Below, piece after piece: positions 1 to 7,073 of a DNA stretch of 64,000 bases; within the stretch, counting starts at the first letter, position 1; each line of letters opens with the position of its first letter. Location of the stretch: the NCBI RefSeq assembly GCF_001642995.1, contig NZ_LOHS01000113.1, positions 1 to 64,000 of the forward strand. The letters run 5' to 3'. The position numbers and the translations under genes are program-made. This stretch comes from Streptomyces jeddahensis. Its GTDB lineage: Bacteria > Actinomycetota > Actinomycetes > Streptomycetales > Streptomycetaceae. The notes under the pieces were generated by a model. The model saw nothing but the letters and a program-made list of their open reading frames with translations. It ran no database searches and was not told the origin of the DNA.

Positions 1-209
1 GCACGCGCGTGCCCTGCGGCAACGCGCGGGTGCCGACCGGTTCCCGAGCGCCGCGTTTCCGCACGCGCGCGTGGGGCGATCGGCATGGGGACGGTCGGGC
101 GCGGCTGCGCGGCTCACTGCGGCCGCGGCGGTCGCGGCGAGCGCCATCAGCTGGGTGATCTCCATCAGCCGTGTGACGCGACAGGCTCTGCCGTGTGACG
201 CACCAGGCC
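1..209. other. Window edge, no confident gene
   Basis: Nothing here can be assigned with confidence. On the minus strand an ATG at 165 opens a frame that runs off the left edge (about 55 codons, Ala/Arg-rich). It has no clear ribosome binding site and no recognisable domain, so it may be either the start of a gene cut by the window or a chance frame. Confidence 0.3.
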
Positions 210-1214
210 CTATAGCCAGCCGCGGTTCTTGAAGAGCCGGTACAGGCCGATCTCCAGTGCGGCCATCAGCAGGATCACCGCCGGATACGACCAGGTCCAC
301 GTCAGCTCGGGCATGTGCTCGAAGTTCATGCCGTAGATCCCCGCGATCATCGTGGGTACCGCGGCCATGGCAGCCCACGACGAGATCTTCCGCATGTCGT
401 CGTTCTGCCGGACGCTCATCTGGGCCAGATGTGCCGAGAGGATGTCCGAGACCAGCCGGTCGAGGCCCTCCACGGATTCGTTCACGCGTGTCAGATGGTC
501 GCTGACGTCACGGAAGAACGGCTGCGCGGCGTCGCTGACGAACGGCACGGCCGCCGAGTAGGGGCCCGCGCCCGCACCGGCGAGCCGGGCCATCGGCAGG
601 GCCAGCGGGCCCGTGGACCTGCGGAACTCCAGCACCTGCCGCTTGAACGCGTAGATCCGGGACGCCGTGTGGCGGGACGCGCTCCGCTCCGGCGAGAACA
701 CCTCCGTCTCCAGCTCCTCGAGGTCGGTCTGGAGCTCCGCCGCGACTTCCAGATAGTGGTCCACGATCGCGTCGGCGACCGCGTACAGCACCGCCGTCGG
801 GCCCTGTTTGAGCAGGTCCGGCTCCGCCTCCAGCCGCTGCCGCACCGCGCCCAGAGGGGCCCCTTCGCTGTGCCGGACGCTCACCACGAACGAGTCGCCG
901 AGGAACAGCATCACCTCGCCCGAGGACACGGTGTCACCCTGCGGCTCGTACACCACCGGCTTGAGGACCAGGAACAGCGAGTCGTCGTACACCTCGAGCT
1001 TCGGGCGTTGATGCGCCTTCAGGGCGTCCTCGACCGCCAGCGGATGCAGTCCGAACTCCTTCGTGACGTGCTCGAATTCGCGTGCAGTGGGCTCGTGCAG
1101 TCCGATCCAGACGAAGGCGTCGCCGGTGGCCCGCGCCTCGTCCAGGGCGTCGGACAAGTCCGCGGGCCCCTCGGTCCGGCGCCCTTCGCGGTAGATGGCG
1201 CAGTCCACGATCAC
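210..1214 (-). CDS. corA: CorA-family magnesium/cobalt transporter
   Basis: Membrane channel for divalent metal ions, expected to carry Mg2+ or Co2+ into the cell. The 334-residue protein has the CorA layout: a long soluble N-terminal domain with an extended helical region (about residues 150-270), then two C-terminal membrane helices. The signature GMN tripeptide (residues 295-297, in YGMNFEHMPEL) ends the first helix, and the protein closes with a short basic tail (KNRGWL). I chose the GTG at 1214 because GGAAGGAGA lies just upstream; a longer in-frame start at 1331 lacks a site and adds unconserved sequence. It is divergent from the phosphatase gene. Substrate choice within the family cannot be read from the sequence. 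Confidence 0.88.
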   Translation of the reverse strand: MIVDCAIYREGRRTEGPADLSDALDEARATGDAFVWIGLHEPTAREFEHVTKEFGLHPLAVEDALKAHQRPKLEVYDDSLFLVLKPVVYEPQGDTVSSGEVMLFLGDSFVVSVRHSEGAPLGAVRQRLEAEPDLLKQGPTAVLYAVADAIVDHYLEVAAELQTDLEELETEVFSPERSASRHTASRIYAFKRQVLEFRRSTGPLALPMARLAGAGAGPYSAAVPFVSDAAQPFFRDVSDHLTRVNESVEGLDRLVSDILSAHLAQMSVRQNDDMRKISSWAAMAAVPTMIAGIYGMNFEHMPELTWTWSYPAVILLMAALEIGLYRLFKNRGWL

Positions 1215-1239
1215 GTGGCGTCTCCTTCCCGGAGACAGC

Positions 1240-1315
1240 CTGAGGCACACCCCCTGAGGCAGCCTCGGGCACACCCCTGAGGCGACCGAAAGCACATCGG
1301 CACATCCTCTGAGGC
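1240..1315. repeat. CTGAGGC repeats in the corA/phosphatase intergenic region
   Basis: The heptamer CTGAGGC occurs four times on the plus strand, at 1240, 1254, 1277 and 1309. The last two copies sit in a longer imperfect 32-bp direct repeat. They lie between two divergent genes, so they may be binding sites or remnants of local duplication. Confidence 0.45.
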
Positions 1316-1342
1316 GACCCAAGGCACCCACCTCAGTCCGCC

Positions 1343-1348
1343 TAGGCT
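1343..1348 (+). promoter_or_regulatory. -10 box, predicted leaderless start
   Basis: TAGGCT ends 6 nt before the ATG at 1355 and no Shine-Dalgarno sequence lies between them. Transcription would therefore begin at or next to the start codon. Confidence 0.5.
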
Positions 1349-1354
1349 TGCGGC

Positions 1355-2044
1355 ATGCCCACGCTGATCCTCGTCCGGCACGGACGCTCCACCGCCAACA
1401 CCGCAGGCCTGCTCGCCGGGTGGACTCCCGGAGTCGCCCTCGATGAGCGGGGCGCGGCCCAGGCGGCCGCCCTGCCCGCCCGGCTGGCCGGTCTGCCGCT
1501 CGCCACGGCTGTCACGAGCCCCCTGCAGCGCTGCCGGGAAACACTGGAGCCGCTGCTCGCCGCCCGCCCCGAGCTCACGCTGCACACCGACGAGCGCATC
1601 GGTGAGTGCCGCTACGGAGACTGGTCCGGCCGCAAGCTCGCCGAGCTCAAGGACGAGCCGCTGATGGAGGTGGTCCAGCAGCACCCGACGGCGGCCGCCT
1701 TCCCCGGCGGCGAGTCCATGCGCGAGATGGCCACCCGGGCCGCCGAGGCCGTACGCGAGTGGAACGCGCGCGTGGAGCGCGAACACGGCGCCGACGCGGT
1801 CTACGTCATGTGCTCGCACGGCGACGTCATCAAGTCGCTCGTCGCGGACGCACTCGGTCTTCACCTGGACCTCTTCCAGCGCATCAGTGTGGAACCCTGT
1901 TCCGTCACCGCGATCCGCTACACACGACTGCGCCCCTTCCTGCTGCGCCTGGGCGACACCGGGGACTTCGCCTCGCTGGCTCCTCGCCCGGAGCCGGAGA
2001 ACGGCGGCGACGCCACGGTGGGAGGCGGTGCGGGAGCACCGTGA
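1355..2044 (+). CDS. Histidine phosphatase family protein (MSMEG_4193-type)
   Basis: Member of the phosphoglycerate mutase/histidine phosphatase superfamily, 229 residues. The catalytic RHG motif is at residues 8-10 (LVRHGRSTAN), with the phospho-accepting His at 9. A second conserved histidine lies in the SHGDV stretch (about residue 155). The substrate is unknown. This actinobacterial subfamily typically occurs next to the DUF3090 and SCO1664-family genes and near mshC, exactly as here, so a shared role with mycothiol-era metabolism has been suspected but is not shown. The C-terminal 25 residues are Gly/Ala-rich and probably unstructured. The mRNA is probably leaderless (see the -10 box). 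It appears to head a run of four same-strand genes. Confidence 0.85.
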   Translation: MPTLILVRHGRSTANTAGLLAGWTPGVALDERGAAQAAALPARLAGLPLATAVTSPLQRCRETLEPLLAARPELTLHTDERIGECRYGDWSGRKLAELKDEPLMEVVQQHPTAAAFPGGESMREMATRAAEAVREWNARVEREHGADAVYVMCSHGDVIKSLVADALGLHLDLFQRISVEPCSVTAIRYTRLRPFLLRLGDTGDFASLAPRPEPENGGDATVGGGAGAP

Positions 2045-2109
2045 TCGTCGCCCGCAGTAGGGTGAAGCGATCGAAGTAACGCCCCGAGTCGATCCAATGG
2101 AGACAGGAC

Positions 2110-2703
2110 GTGTCCCGTCAGGTGTTCCTCTACGACCCGCCGGACCGCTTCGTGGCCGGTACGGTCGGGCTGCCAGGGCGCCGCACCTTCTTCCTCCAGG
2201 CCTCCTCCGGAACCCGCGTGACCAGCGTCGCCCTGGAGAAGACCCAGGTGGCCGCACTCGCCGAGCGCATGGACGAGCTTCTCGACGAGGTCGTACGGCG
2301 CAGCGGGGGTAGCGCCGCCGTACCGGCCGTCGCTCCCGCGGAGGTCTCGGACACCGAGCCGCTCGAGACCCCCATCGAGGAGGAGTTCCGGGTCGGCACC
2401 ATGGCGCTGGCCTGGGACGGTGAAGAGCAGCGCATGATCGTCGAAGCCCAGGCGCTCGTGGAAATCGACGTCGAGTCCGAAGAGGACCTTGCCGCCGCCG
2501 AGGAGCGGCTGCTGCAGGACGAGGAGAACGGCCCCCCGATGCTCCGCGTCCTCCTGACCGGCGCCCAGGCCAGGGCCTTCGCCAAACGGGCCCTGGACGT
2601 CGTCAACGCGGGCCGCCCGCCGTGCCCGCTGTGCAGCCTCCCGCTCGACCCGGAAGGACATGTATGTCCGCGCCAGAACGGATACCGCCGCGGAGCGGCG
2701 TGA
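2110..2703 (+). CDS. DUF3090 family protein
   Basis: Conserved actinobacterial protein of unknown function, 197 residues. It starts MSRQVFLYDPPDRF, which is typical of the family, from a GTG preceded by GGAGACAGGA. The body is rich in acidic residues. The C-terminus carries CPLCSLPLDPEGHVCPRQNG (about residues 175-194), a likely zinc-binding C-x2-C...C cluster. The gene follows the phosphatase by 65 nt and overlaps the next gene by 40 nt, so translation of the two is probably coupled. The cytoplasmic location and the link to its neighbours are inferences from conserved gene order. Confidence 0.85.
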   Translation: MSRQVFLYDPPDRFVAGTVGLPGRRTFFLQASSGTRVTSVALEKTQVAALAERMDELLDEVVRRSGGSAAVPAVAPAEVSDTEPLETPIEEEFRVGTMALAWDGEEQRMIVEAQALVEIDVESEEDLAAAEERLLQDEENGPPMLRVLLTGAQARAFAKRALDVVNAGRPPCPLCSLPLDPEGHVCPRQNGYRRGAA

Positions 2704-3491
2704 CGCCTGCCGAGCTGCTCGCCAAGGGCGAGCTGACGGTGCGCGGCCGCATCCGCGACGCCTCCAACGCGGCGCTGTTCTGCACCGTTTCGCACGACGG
2801 GCAGGAGGCCACCTGCATCTACAAGCCCGTGGCCGGGGAGCGGCCCCTGTGGGACTTCCCGGAGGGCACGCTGGCGGCGCGCGAGGTCGCCGCGTACGAG
2901 GTGTCCGAGGCCACTGGATGGGGTCTTGTGCCGCCCACCGTGCTGCGGGACGGCCCGTACGGCGAGGGCATGTGCCAGCTGTGGATCGAGGCGTCGGTCG
3001 AGGACGGCGCGCAGCTCCTGGCGCTCGTGGAGGGCGACGAGCCGGAGGACGGCTGGAAGGCCATCGGTTTCGCGGAGGTCGGCGGCGGGCGGACGGCGCT
3101 CCTCGTGCACGCGGACGACGAGCGGCTGCGGCGGCTCGCGGTGCTCGACGCGGTGATCAACAACGCCGACCGCAAGGGGAGCCATCTGCTGCCGACCGCC
3201 GAGGGGCGGCTGTACGGGATCGACCACGGGGTCACGTTCCATGCCGAGGACAAGCTGCGGACGCTCCTGTGGGGCTGGGCCGGGGAGGCGCTGACCGCCG
3301 AGGCGCTGGCCGTGCTCGGGTCCCTGCGGGATGCGCTCGTGGACGGCGGTGGGCTCGCGGTGCGGCTTCGTGAGCTGATCACCTCCGACGAAGTCGAGGC
3401 GCTACGCGCGCGTGTCGAGGCGTTGCTGACGTCCGGGCGGCATCCGGAGCCGTCGGGGGAGTGGCCGGCCATTCCGTGGCCGCCGGTCTAG
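2664..3491 (+). CDS. SCO1664 family protein (PI3/4-kinase-like fold)
   Basis: Conserved actinobacterial protein with distant similarity to phosphatidylinositol 3/4-kinases, 275 residues. Kinase-like features are the YKPVAGERPLWDFPEGTLAAREVAAYEV segment (only its ends should be weighed: a lysine near the N-terminus and a glutamate in the following helix), AVINNADRKGSHLL (catalytic-loop-like Asn/Asp) and GIDHGVTFH (metal-binding Asp). I chose the ATG at 2664 because GGAAGGACA precedes it; it lies inside the end of the DUF3090 gene. The true substrate is unknown. It sits 120 nt upstream of mshC. Confidence 0.82.
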   Translation: MSAPERIPPRSGVTPAELLAKGELTVRGRIRDASNAALFCTVSHDGQEATCIYKPVAGERPLWDFPEGTLAAREVAAYEVSEATGWGLVPPTVLRDGPYGEGMCQLWIEASVEDGAQLLALVEGDEPEDGWKAIGFAEVGGGRTALLVHADDERLRRLAVLDAVINNADRKGSHLLPTAEGRLYGIDHGVTFHAEDKLRTLLWGWAGEALTAEALAVLGSLRDALVDGGGLAVRLRELITSDEVEALRARVEALLTSGRHPEPSGEWPAIPWPPV

Positions 3492-3599
3492 TCAGCGCCT
3501 TTGCGTCGCCTTGCCCGTCGCACAGGCGGCGCCCTTGTGCAAGAGGGCCTTTCCGGTCGTCCCGGCCGGTCCGGTTCGTAGGGGGAACATCCGTCCGGT

Positions 3600-3605
3600 T
3601 AGGCT
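3600..3605 (+). promoter_or_regulatory. -10 box of mshC, predicted leaderless start
   Basis: TAGGCT ends 6 nt before the mshC ATG (3612), with no ribosome binding site between. This suggests that mshC has its own promoter in addition to any read-through from the upstream genes. Confidence 0.5.
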
Positions 3606-3611
3606 CAGGTC

Positions 3612-4841
3612 ATGCATGCCTGGCCCGCTTCTGAGGTCCCCGCCCTGCCTGGCAAGGGCCGCGACCTTCGGATCCACGACACCGCGACCGGCGGCCTCGT
3701 CACCCTCGACGCCGGTCCCGTCGCCCGTATCTACGTCTGCGGGATCACCCCGTACGACGCGACCCACATCGGTCACGCGGCGACCTACAACGCGTTCGAC
3801 CTCGTGCAGCGCGTGTGGCTCGACACGAAGCGGCAGGTTCACTACGTCCAGAACGTGACCGACGTCGACGACCCGCTGCTCGAGCGCGCCGAGCGCGACG
3901 GTGTCGACTGGGTCGGGCTCGCCGAGCGGGAGACCGCCCTCTTCCGCGAGGACATGACCGCGCTGCGGATGCTCCCGCCGCAGCACTACATCGGCGCCGT
4001 CGAGGCCATACCGGGCATCGTCCCGCTGGTCGAGCGGCTGCGGGACGCCGGTGCCGCGTACGAGCTCGAAGGAGACGTCTACTTCTCCGTCGAGGCAGAT
4101 CCGCACTTCGGCGAGGTCTCGAACCTCGACGCCGCCGCCATGCGGCTGCTCTCCGCCGAGCGCGGCGGCGACCCCGACCGGCCGGGCAAGAAGAACCCGC
4201 TCGACCCGATGCTCTGGATGGCCGCCCGGGAGGGCGAGCCGAGCTGGGACGGCGGTTCGCTCGGCCGCGGCCGGCCCGGCTGGCACATCGAGTGCGTGGC
4301 CATCGCCCTGGACCACCTCGGGATGGGCTTCGACGTGCAGGGCGGCGGCTCCGACCTCGCCTTCCCGCACCACGAGATGGGCGCGTCGCACGCGCAGGCG
4401 CTGACCGGCGAGTACCCGTTCGCCAAGGCGTACGTCCACGCGGGCATGGTGGCGCTGGACGGCGAGAAGATGTCGAAGTCCAAGGGCAACCTCGTCTTCG
4501 TGTCGAAGCTGCGGCGCGACGGCGTCGACCCCGCCGCCATACGGCTCGCACTGCTCGCCCACCACTACCGGGCCGACTGGGAGTGGACCGACGACGCCCT
4601 CGATGAGGCCGTCGCAAGGCTCGGACGCTGGCGGTCCGCCGTATCGCGTCCCGACGGCCCGCCCGCCGAGGCCCTGGTCGAGGAGATCCGCGACGCCCTC
4701 GCGAACGACCTTGACGCGCCGGCCGCGCTCGCCGCGGTCGACCGATGGGCGACGCTGCAGCAGGAGCAGGGCGGTACGGACGAGGGGGCGCCCGGCGTGG
4801 TGTCGCGCGCCGTCGACGCGCTGCTCGGCGTCGCTCTCTAG
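3612..4841 (+). CDS. mshC: Cysteine--glucosaminyl-inositol ligase (mycothiol synthesis)
   Basis: MshC uses ATP to join cysteine to 1-D-myo-inosityl 2-amino-2-deoxy-alpha-D-glucopyranoside, the penultimate step of mycothiol synthesis in the cytoplasm. The 409-residue protein is a class I aminoacyl-tRNA synthetase relative. It shows the zinc-ligand Cys43 in YVCGITPYDATHIGHA, the HIGH motif at 52-55, and KMSKS at 286-290. The stretch GGSDLAFPHHEMG (about 245-257) is also typical of MshC and CysRS. It lacks the tRNA anticodon-binding region of a true CysRS, and its length fits MshC. It is followed by a strong hairpin shared with the convergent PAC2 gene. Confidence 0.96.
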   Translation: MHAWPASEVPALPGKGRDLRIHDTATGGLVTLDAGPVARIYVCGITPYDATHIGHAATYNAFDLVQRVWLDTKRQVHYVQNVTDVDDPLLERAERDGVDWVGLAERETALFREDMTALRMLPPQHYIGAVEAIPGIVPLVERLRDAGAAYELEGDVYFSVEADPHFGEVSNLDAAAMRLLSAERGGDPDRPGKKNPLDPMLWMAAREGEPSWDGGSLGRGRPGWHIECVAIALDHLGMGFDVQGGGSDLAFPHHEMGASHAQALTGEYPFAKAYVHAGMVALDGEKMSKSKGNLVFVSKLRRDGVDPAAIRLALLAHHYRADWEWTDDALDEAVARLGRWRSAVSRPDGPPAEALVEEIRDALANDLDAPAALAAVDRWATLQQEQGGTDEGAPGVVSRAVDALLGVAL

Positions 4842-4864
4842 CCCGGACACCGACCGGTCCACCG

Positions 4865-4910
4865 ACGGGAGAGGGGCGGTGCGCCCAGTGGCGCACCGCC
4901 CCTCTCCCGT
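4865..4910. terminator. Bidirectional hairpin terminator between mshC and parJ
   Basis: A perfect 21-bp stem (4865-4885 paired with 4890-4910) closes on a CAGT tetraloop. It lies between two convergent genes, so it can end transcripts from both sides. There is no long T-tract, as is usual in Streptomyces. Confidence 0.9.
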
Positions 4911-4933
4911 GCTCAACCCCGGTACCGGCCGGC

Positions 4934-5935
4934 TCACTCCTCCGGCGAGTCCTCGGAGCCTCCGCCTGCGGTCCCGCCCTCGTCGTCGGTCCCCGGCCGC
5001 TGCGGCTTGGGCGGCCGCGTGCGGTCCGCCGGTCCCTCGCGCAGATACGGGGCACCGTCGCCGCCGTCTCCTGCATGACCGCCGGCCTGGCCGCCACCGT
5101 CCCGCCTGCGCAGATACCGCTCGAACTCGCGGGCGATGGCCTCGCCCGACGCCTCCGGGAGCTCGGCGGTGTCACGCGCCTCCTCCAGCGTCTGCACGTA
5201 CTCGGCGACCTCGCTGTCCTCGGCCGCCAGCTGGTCCACGCCCAGCTGCCACGCGCGCGCGTCCTCGGGCAGCTCGCCCAGTGGGATGCGCAGGTCGATG
5301 AGGTCCTCCAGCCGGTTCAGCAGGGCGAGCGTGGCCTTCGGGTTGGGCGGCTGCGACACGTAGTGCGGGACCGCCGCCCACAGCGACACGGCCGGTACAC
5401 CCGCGTGCGTGCAGGCCTCCTGGAGGATGCCGACGATGCCCGTCGGGCCCTCGTACTTGGTCTCCTCCAGGTCCATCCTGCGGGCCAGGTCCGGGTCGGA
5501 CGTGGTCCCGCTGATCGGGACGGGACGCGTGTGCGGGGTGTCGCCGAGCAGCGCGCCCAGGATGACCACGAGCTCCACACCGAGCTCGTGCGCGAAGCCC
5601 AGCAGCTCGTTGCAGAACGACCGCCAGCGCATGGACGGCTCGATGCCGCGGACCAGCACCAGGTCACGCGGCTTCTCGCCGCCGACGCGGATCACCGAGA
5701 GCCTGGTCGTCGGCCATGTGATCTTGCGGACGCCGCCGTCCAGCCACACGGTGGGGCGGTTCACCTGGAAGTCGTAGTAGTCCTCCGCGTCGAGCGCGGC
5801 GAAGACCTCGCCCTTCCACACCTTGTCGAGATGGGCGACCGCGGTGGAGGCGGCGTCGCCGGCGTCGTTCCAGCCCTCGAACGCGGCCACCATGACCGGG
5901 TCGACCAGCTCGGGAACCCCCTCGAGCTCGATCAC
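4934..5935 (-). CDS. parJ: PAC2 family protein, ParJ by position
   Basis: PAC2-family protein of 333 residues (PAC2 proteins include proteasome assembly chaperones in eukaryotes). The PAC2 core begins at once (IELEGVPELVDPVMVAAFEGWNDAGDAAS) and extends to about residue 260. The tail from about 275 is Gly/Pro/charged and probably disordered. The S. coelicolor gene in this position beside mshC (SCO1662) was described, as I recall, as ParJ, a partner of the chromosome-segregation ATPase ParA that affects its polymerisation. The GTG at 5935 is chosen because AAGGAGG precedes it and the conserved sequence starts there. The family call is firm; the ParJ role rests on synteny. Confidence 0.85.
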   Translation of the reverse strand: MIELEGVPELVDPVMVAAFEGWNDAGDAASTAVAHLDKVWKGEVFAALDAEDYYDFQVNRPTVWLDGGVRKITWPTTRLSVIRVGGEKPRDLVLVRGIEPSMRWRSFCNELLGFAHELGVELVVILGALLGDTPHTRPVPISGTTSDPDLARRMDLEETKYEGPTGIVGILQEACTHAGVPAVSLWAAVPHYVSQPPNPKATLALLNRLEDLIDLRIPLGELPEDARAWQLGVDQLAAEDSEVAEYVQTLEEARDTAELPEASGEAIAREFERYLRRRDGGGQAGGHAGDGGDGAPYLREGPADRTRPPKPQRPGTDDEGGTAGGGSEDSPEE

Positions 5936-6241
5936 CCAGCGCCTCCTTCCGACGTGCCCTCGCTTACGGACCAACCTTACGGCGTCCGCCGGGGCCCTCC
6001 GCAGCCCCCTTGCACGGGGGAGTGAACGGATCACTGCCCCGGTAAGGACCTTTGAACACTCCACAGTCATCCGAGCTGTTTCGCGCCAACTTCGGCCGCT
6101 GACCCGGTAGTTCCTCCTGTGCCGCGCCATAGCTGCGCCATACGTCGGAGGACCATGAGAGGTCCGATGTCCACTGCCGGCCACCGTGGTCGACCTCTGT
6201 ACGGTCGATCTCCGCAGCGTCGGCGCCCGCAGGGTCGAGCT
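5936..6241. other. Intergenic region upstream of parJ
   Basis: No gene is seen. On the minus strand a TAAGGT sequence (5974-5979) could be a -10 box for parJ. A GGACC/GGTCC inverted repeat spans 6150-6165, and TCCGATGTC next to it matches part of the palindrome upstream of the FadR-type regulator at 6930-6946. Confidence 0.4.
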
Positions 6242-6913
6242 CTACAGCGTCGACCGCAGCCACTGCTCCACGCTCGCGATGTGCACCGTCGCCCAGGATC
6301 TGGCGGCCTCCGCGTCGCGGTCGCGCAGGGCGGCGAGGATGGCGCGGTGCTCGTGGAGCGTGCGGCTGACCGCGTCCTCCTGGGTCAGACCGCGCCAGAT
6401 CCGCGCCCGGGTCGTGGGCCCCGACAGGCCGTCGAGAAGCGAGCACAGCACCGAGTTCCCGGAGCCCTGCACGATGCCTCGGTGGAACTCCAGATCGCAC
6501 GCGACGAGCTCCTCCACCGAGGGGGAGTTCCCGAGCGCGTCCAACTGCGCCGTCAGTGCGTCCAGTTCCGCCTCACTGATACGGGTGCTCGCCATCGCCG
6601 TCGCGGCCGGTTCCAGGATGCGGCGGACGGCCAGGAACTCCAGCACGGTGTCGTCGCGGTGGAAGTCCACGACGAAGCTCAGCGCCTCCAGCAGGAGTTG
6701 GGGATCCAGGCTCGTGACGTACGTCCCGTCGCCCTGCCGGACATCGAGGATGCGGATCAGCGACAGCGCGCGCACCGCCTCGCGCAGCGAGTTCCTGGAC
6801 AGGCCCAGCTCGGCCGCCAGCTCGCTCTCCTTGGGAAGCCGGTCGCCGGGGCGCAGCGCGCCGGAGACGATCATGCCCTTGATCTTCTCGATCGCCTCGT
6901 CCGTGACTGCCAT
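6242..6913 (-). CDS. GntR-family (FadR/FCD subfamily) transcription regulator
   Basis: DNA-binding regulator of 223 residues. The N-terminal winged helix-turn-helix covers about residues 5-72 (RPGDRLPKESELAAELGLSRNSLREAVRAL). The C-terminal FCD ligand domain runs from about 85 to 215, with the expected metal-binding histidines near FHRGIV and EHRAIL. FCD regulators usually sense small organic acids or sugars. The gene lies between parJ and glpD on the same strand but has its own palindromic site just upstream. I do not recall a regulator at this point in S. coelicolor, so it may be a local insertion. The target is unknown; autoregulation is likely. Confidence 0.87.
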   Translation of the reverse strand: MAVTDEAIEKIKGMIVSGALRPGDRLPKESELAAELGLSRNSLREAVRALSLIRILDVRQGDGTYVTSLDPQLLLEALSFVVDFHRDDTVLEFLAVRRILEPAATAMASTRISEAELDALTAQLDALGNSPSVEELVACDLEFHRGIVQGSGNSVLCSLLDGLSGPTTRARIWRGLTQEDAVSRTLHEHRAILAALRDRDAEAARSWATVHIASVEQWLRSTL

Positions 6914-6929
6914 GGCCCCGCCTCCCGTT

Positions 6930-6946
6930 CAGACATCCGATGTCTG
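6930..6946. promoter_or_regulatory. Palindromic operator upstream of the FadR-type regulator
   Basis: CAGACATCCGATGTCTG is a perfect 7-bp inverted repeat around CCG. It lies 17-33 bp upstream of the regulator's ATG and just ahead of its GGGAGG ribosome binding site, a position that suits autorepression. Confidence 0.6.
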
Positions 6947-7004
6947 TGTCCCATTATGCGGGTCCGGAGTGCGAGGGAATGCCACGGGTCCGGGAACGGA
7001 CAGC

Positions 7005-7040
7005 CCGAGGGGCGGCTTCCCCGTGGAAGCCGCCCCTCGG
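7005..7040 (-). terminator. Terminator of the gyl operon
   Basis: A perfect 16-bp stem (7005-7020 with 7025-7040) on a CCGT tetraloop lies just past the glpD stop codon. It separates the glycerol operon from the FadR-type gene. Confidence 0.85.
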
Positions 7041-7073
7041 TCCGCGCTGCCTATTGTCCCTACTCACCTGTCC

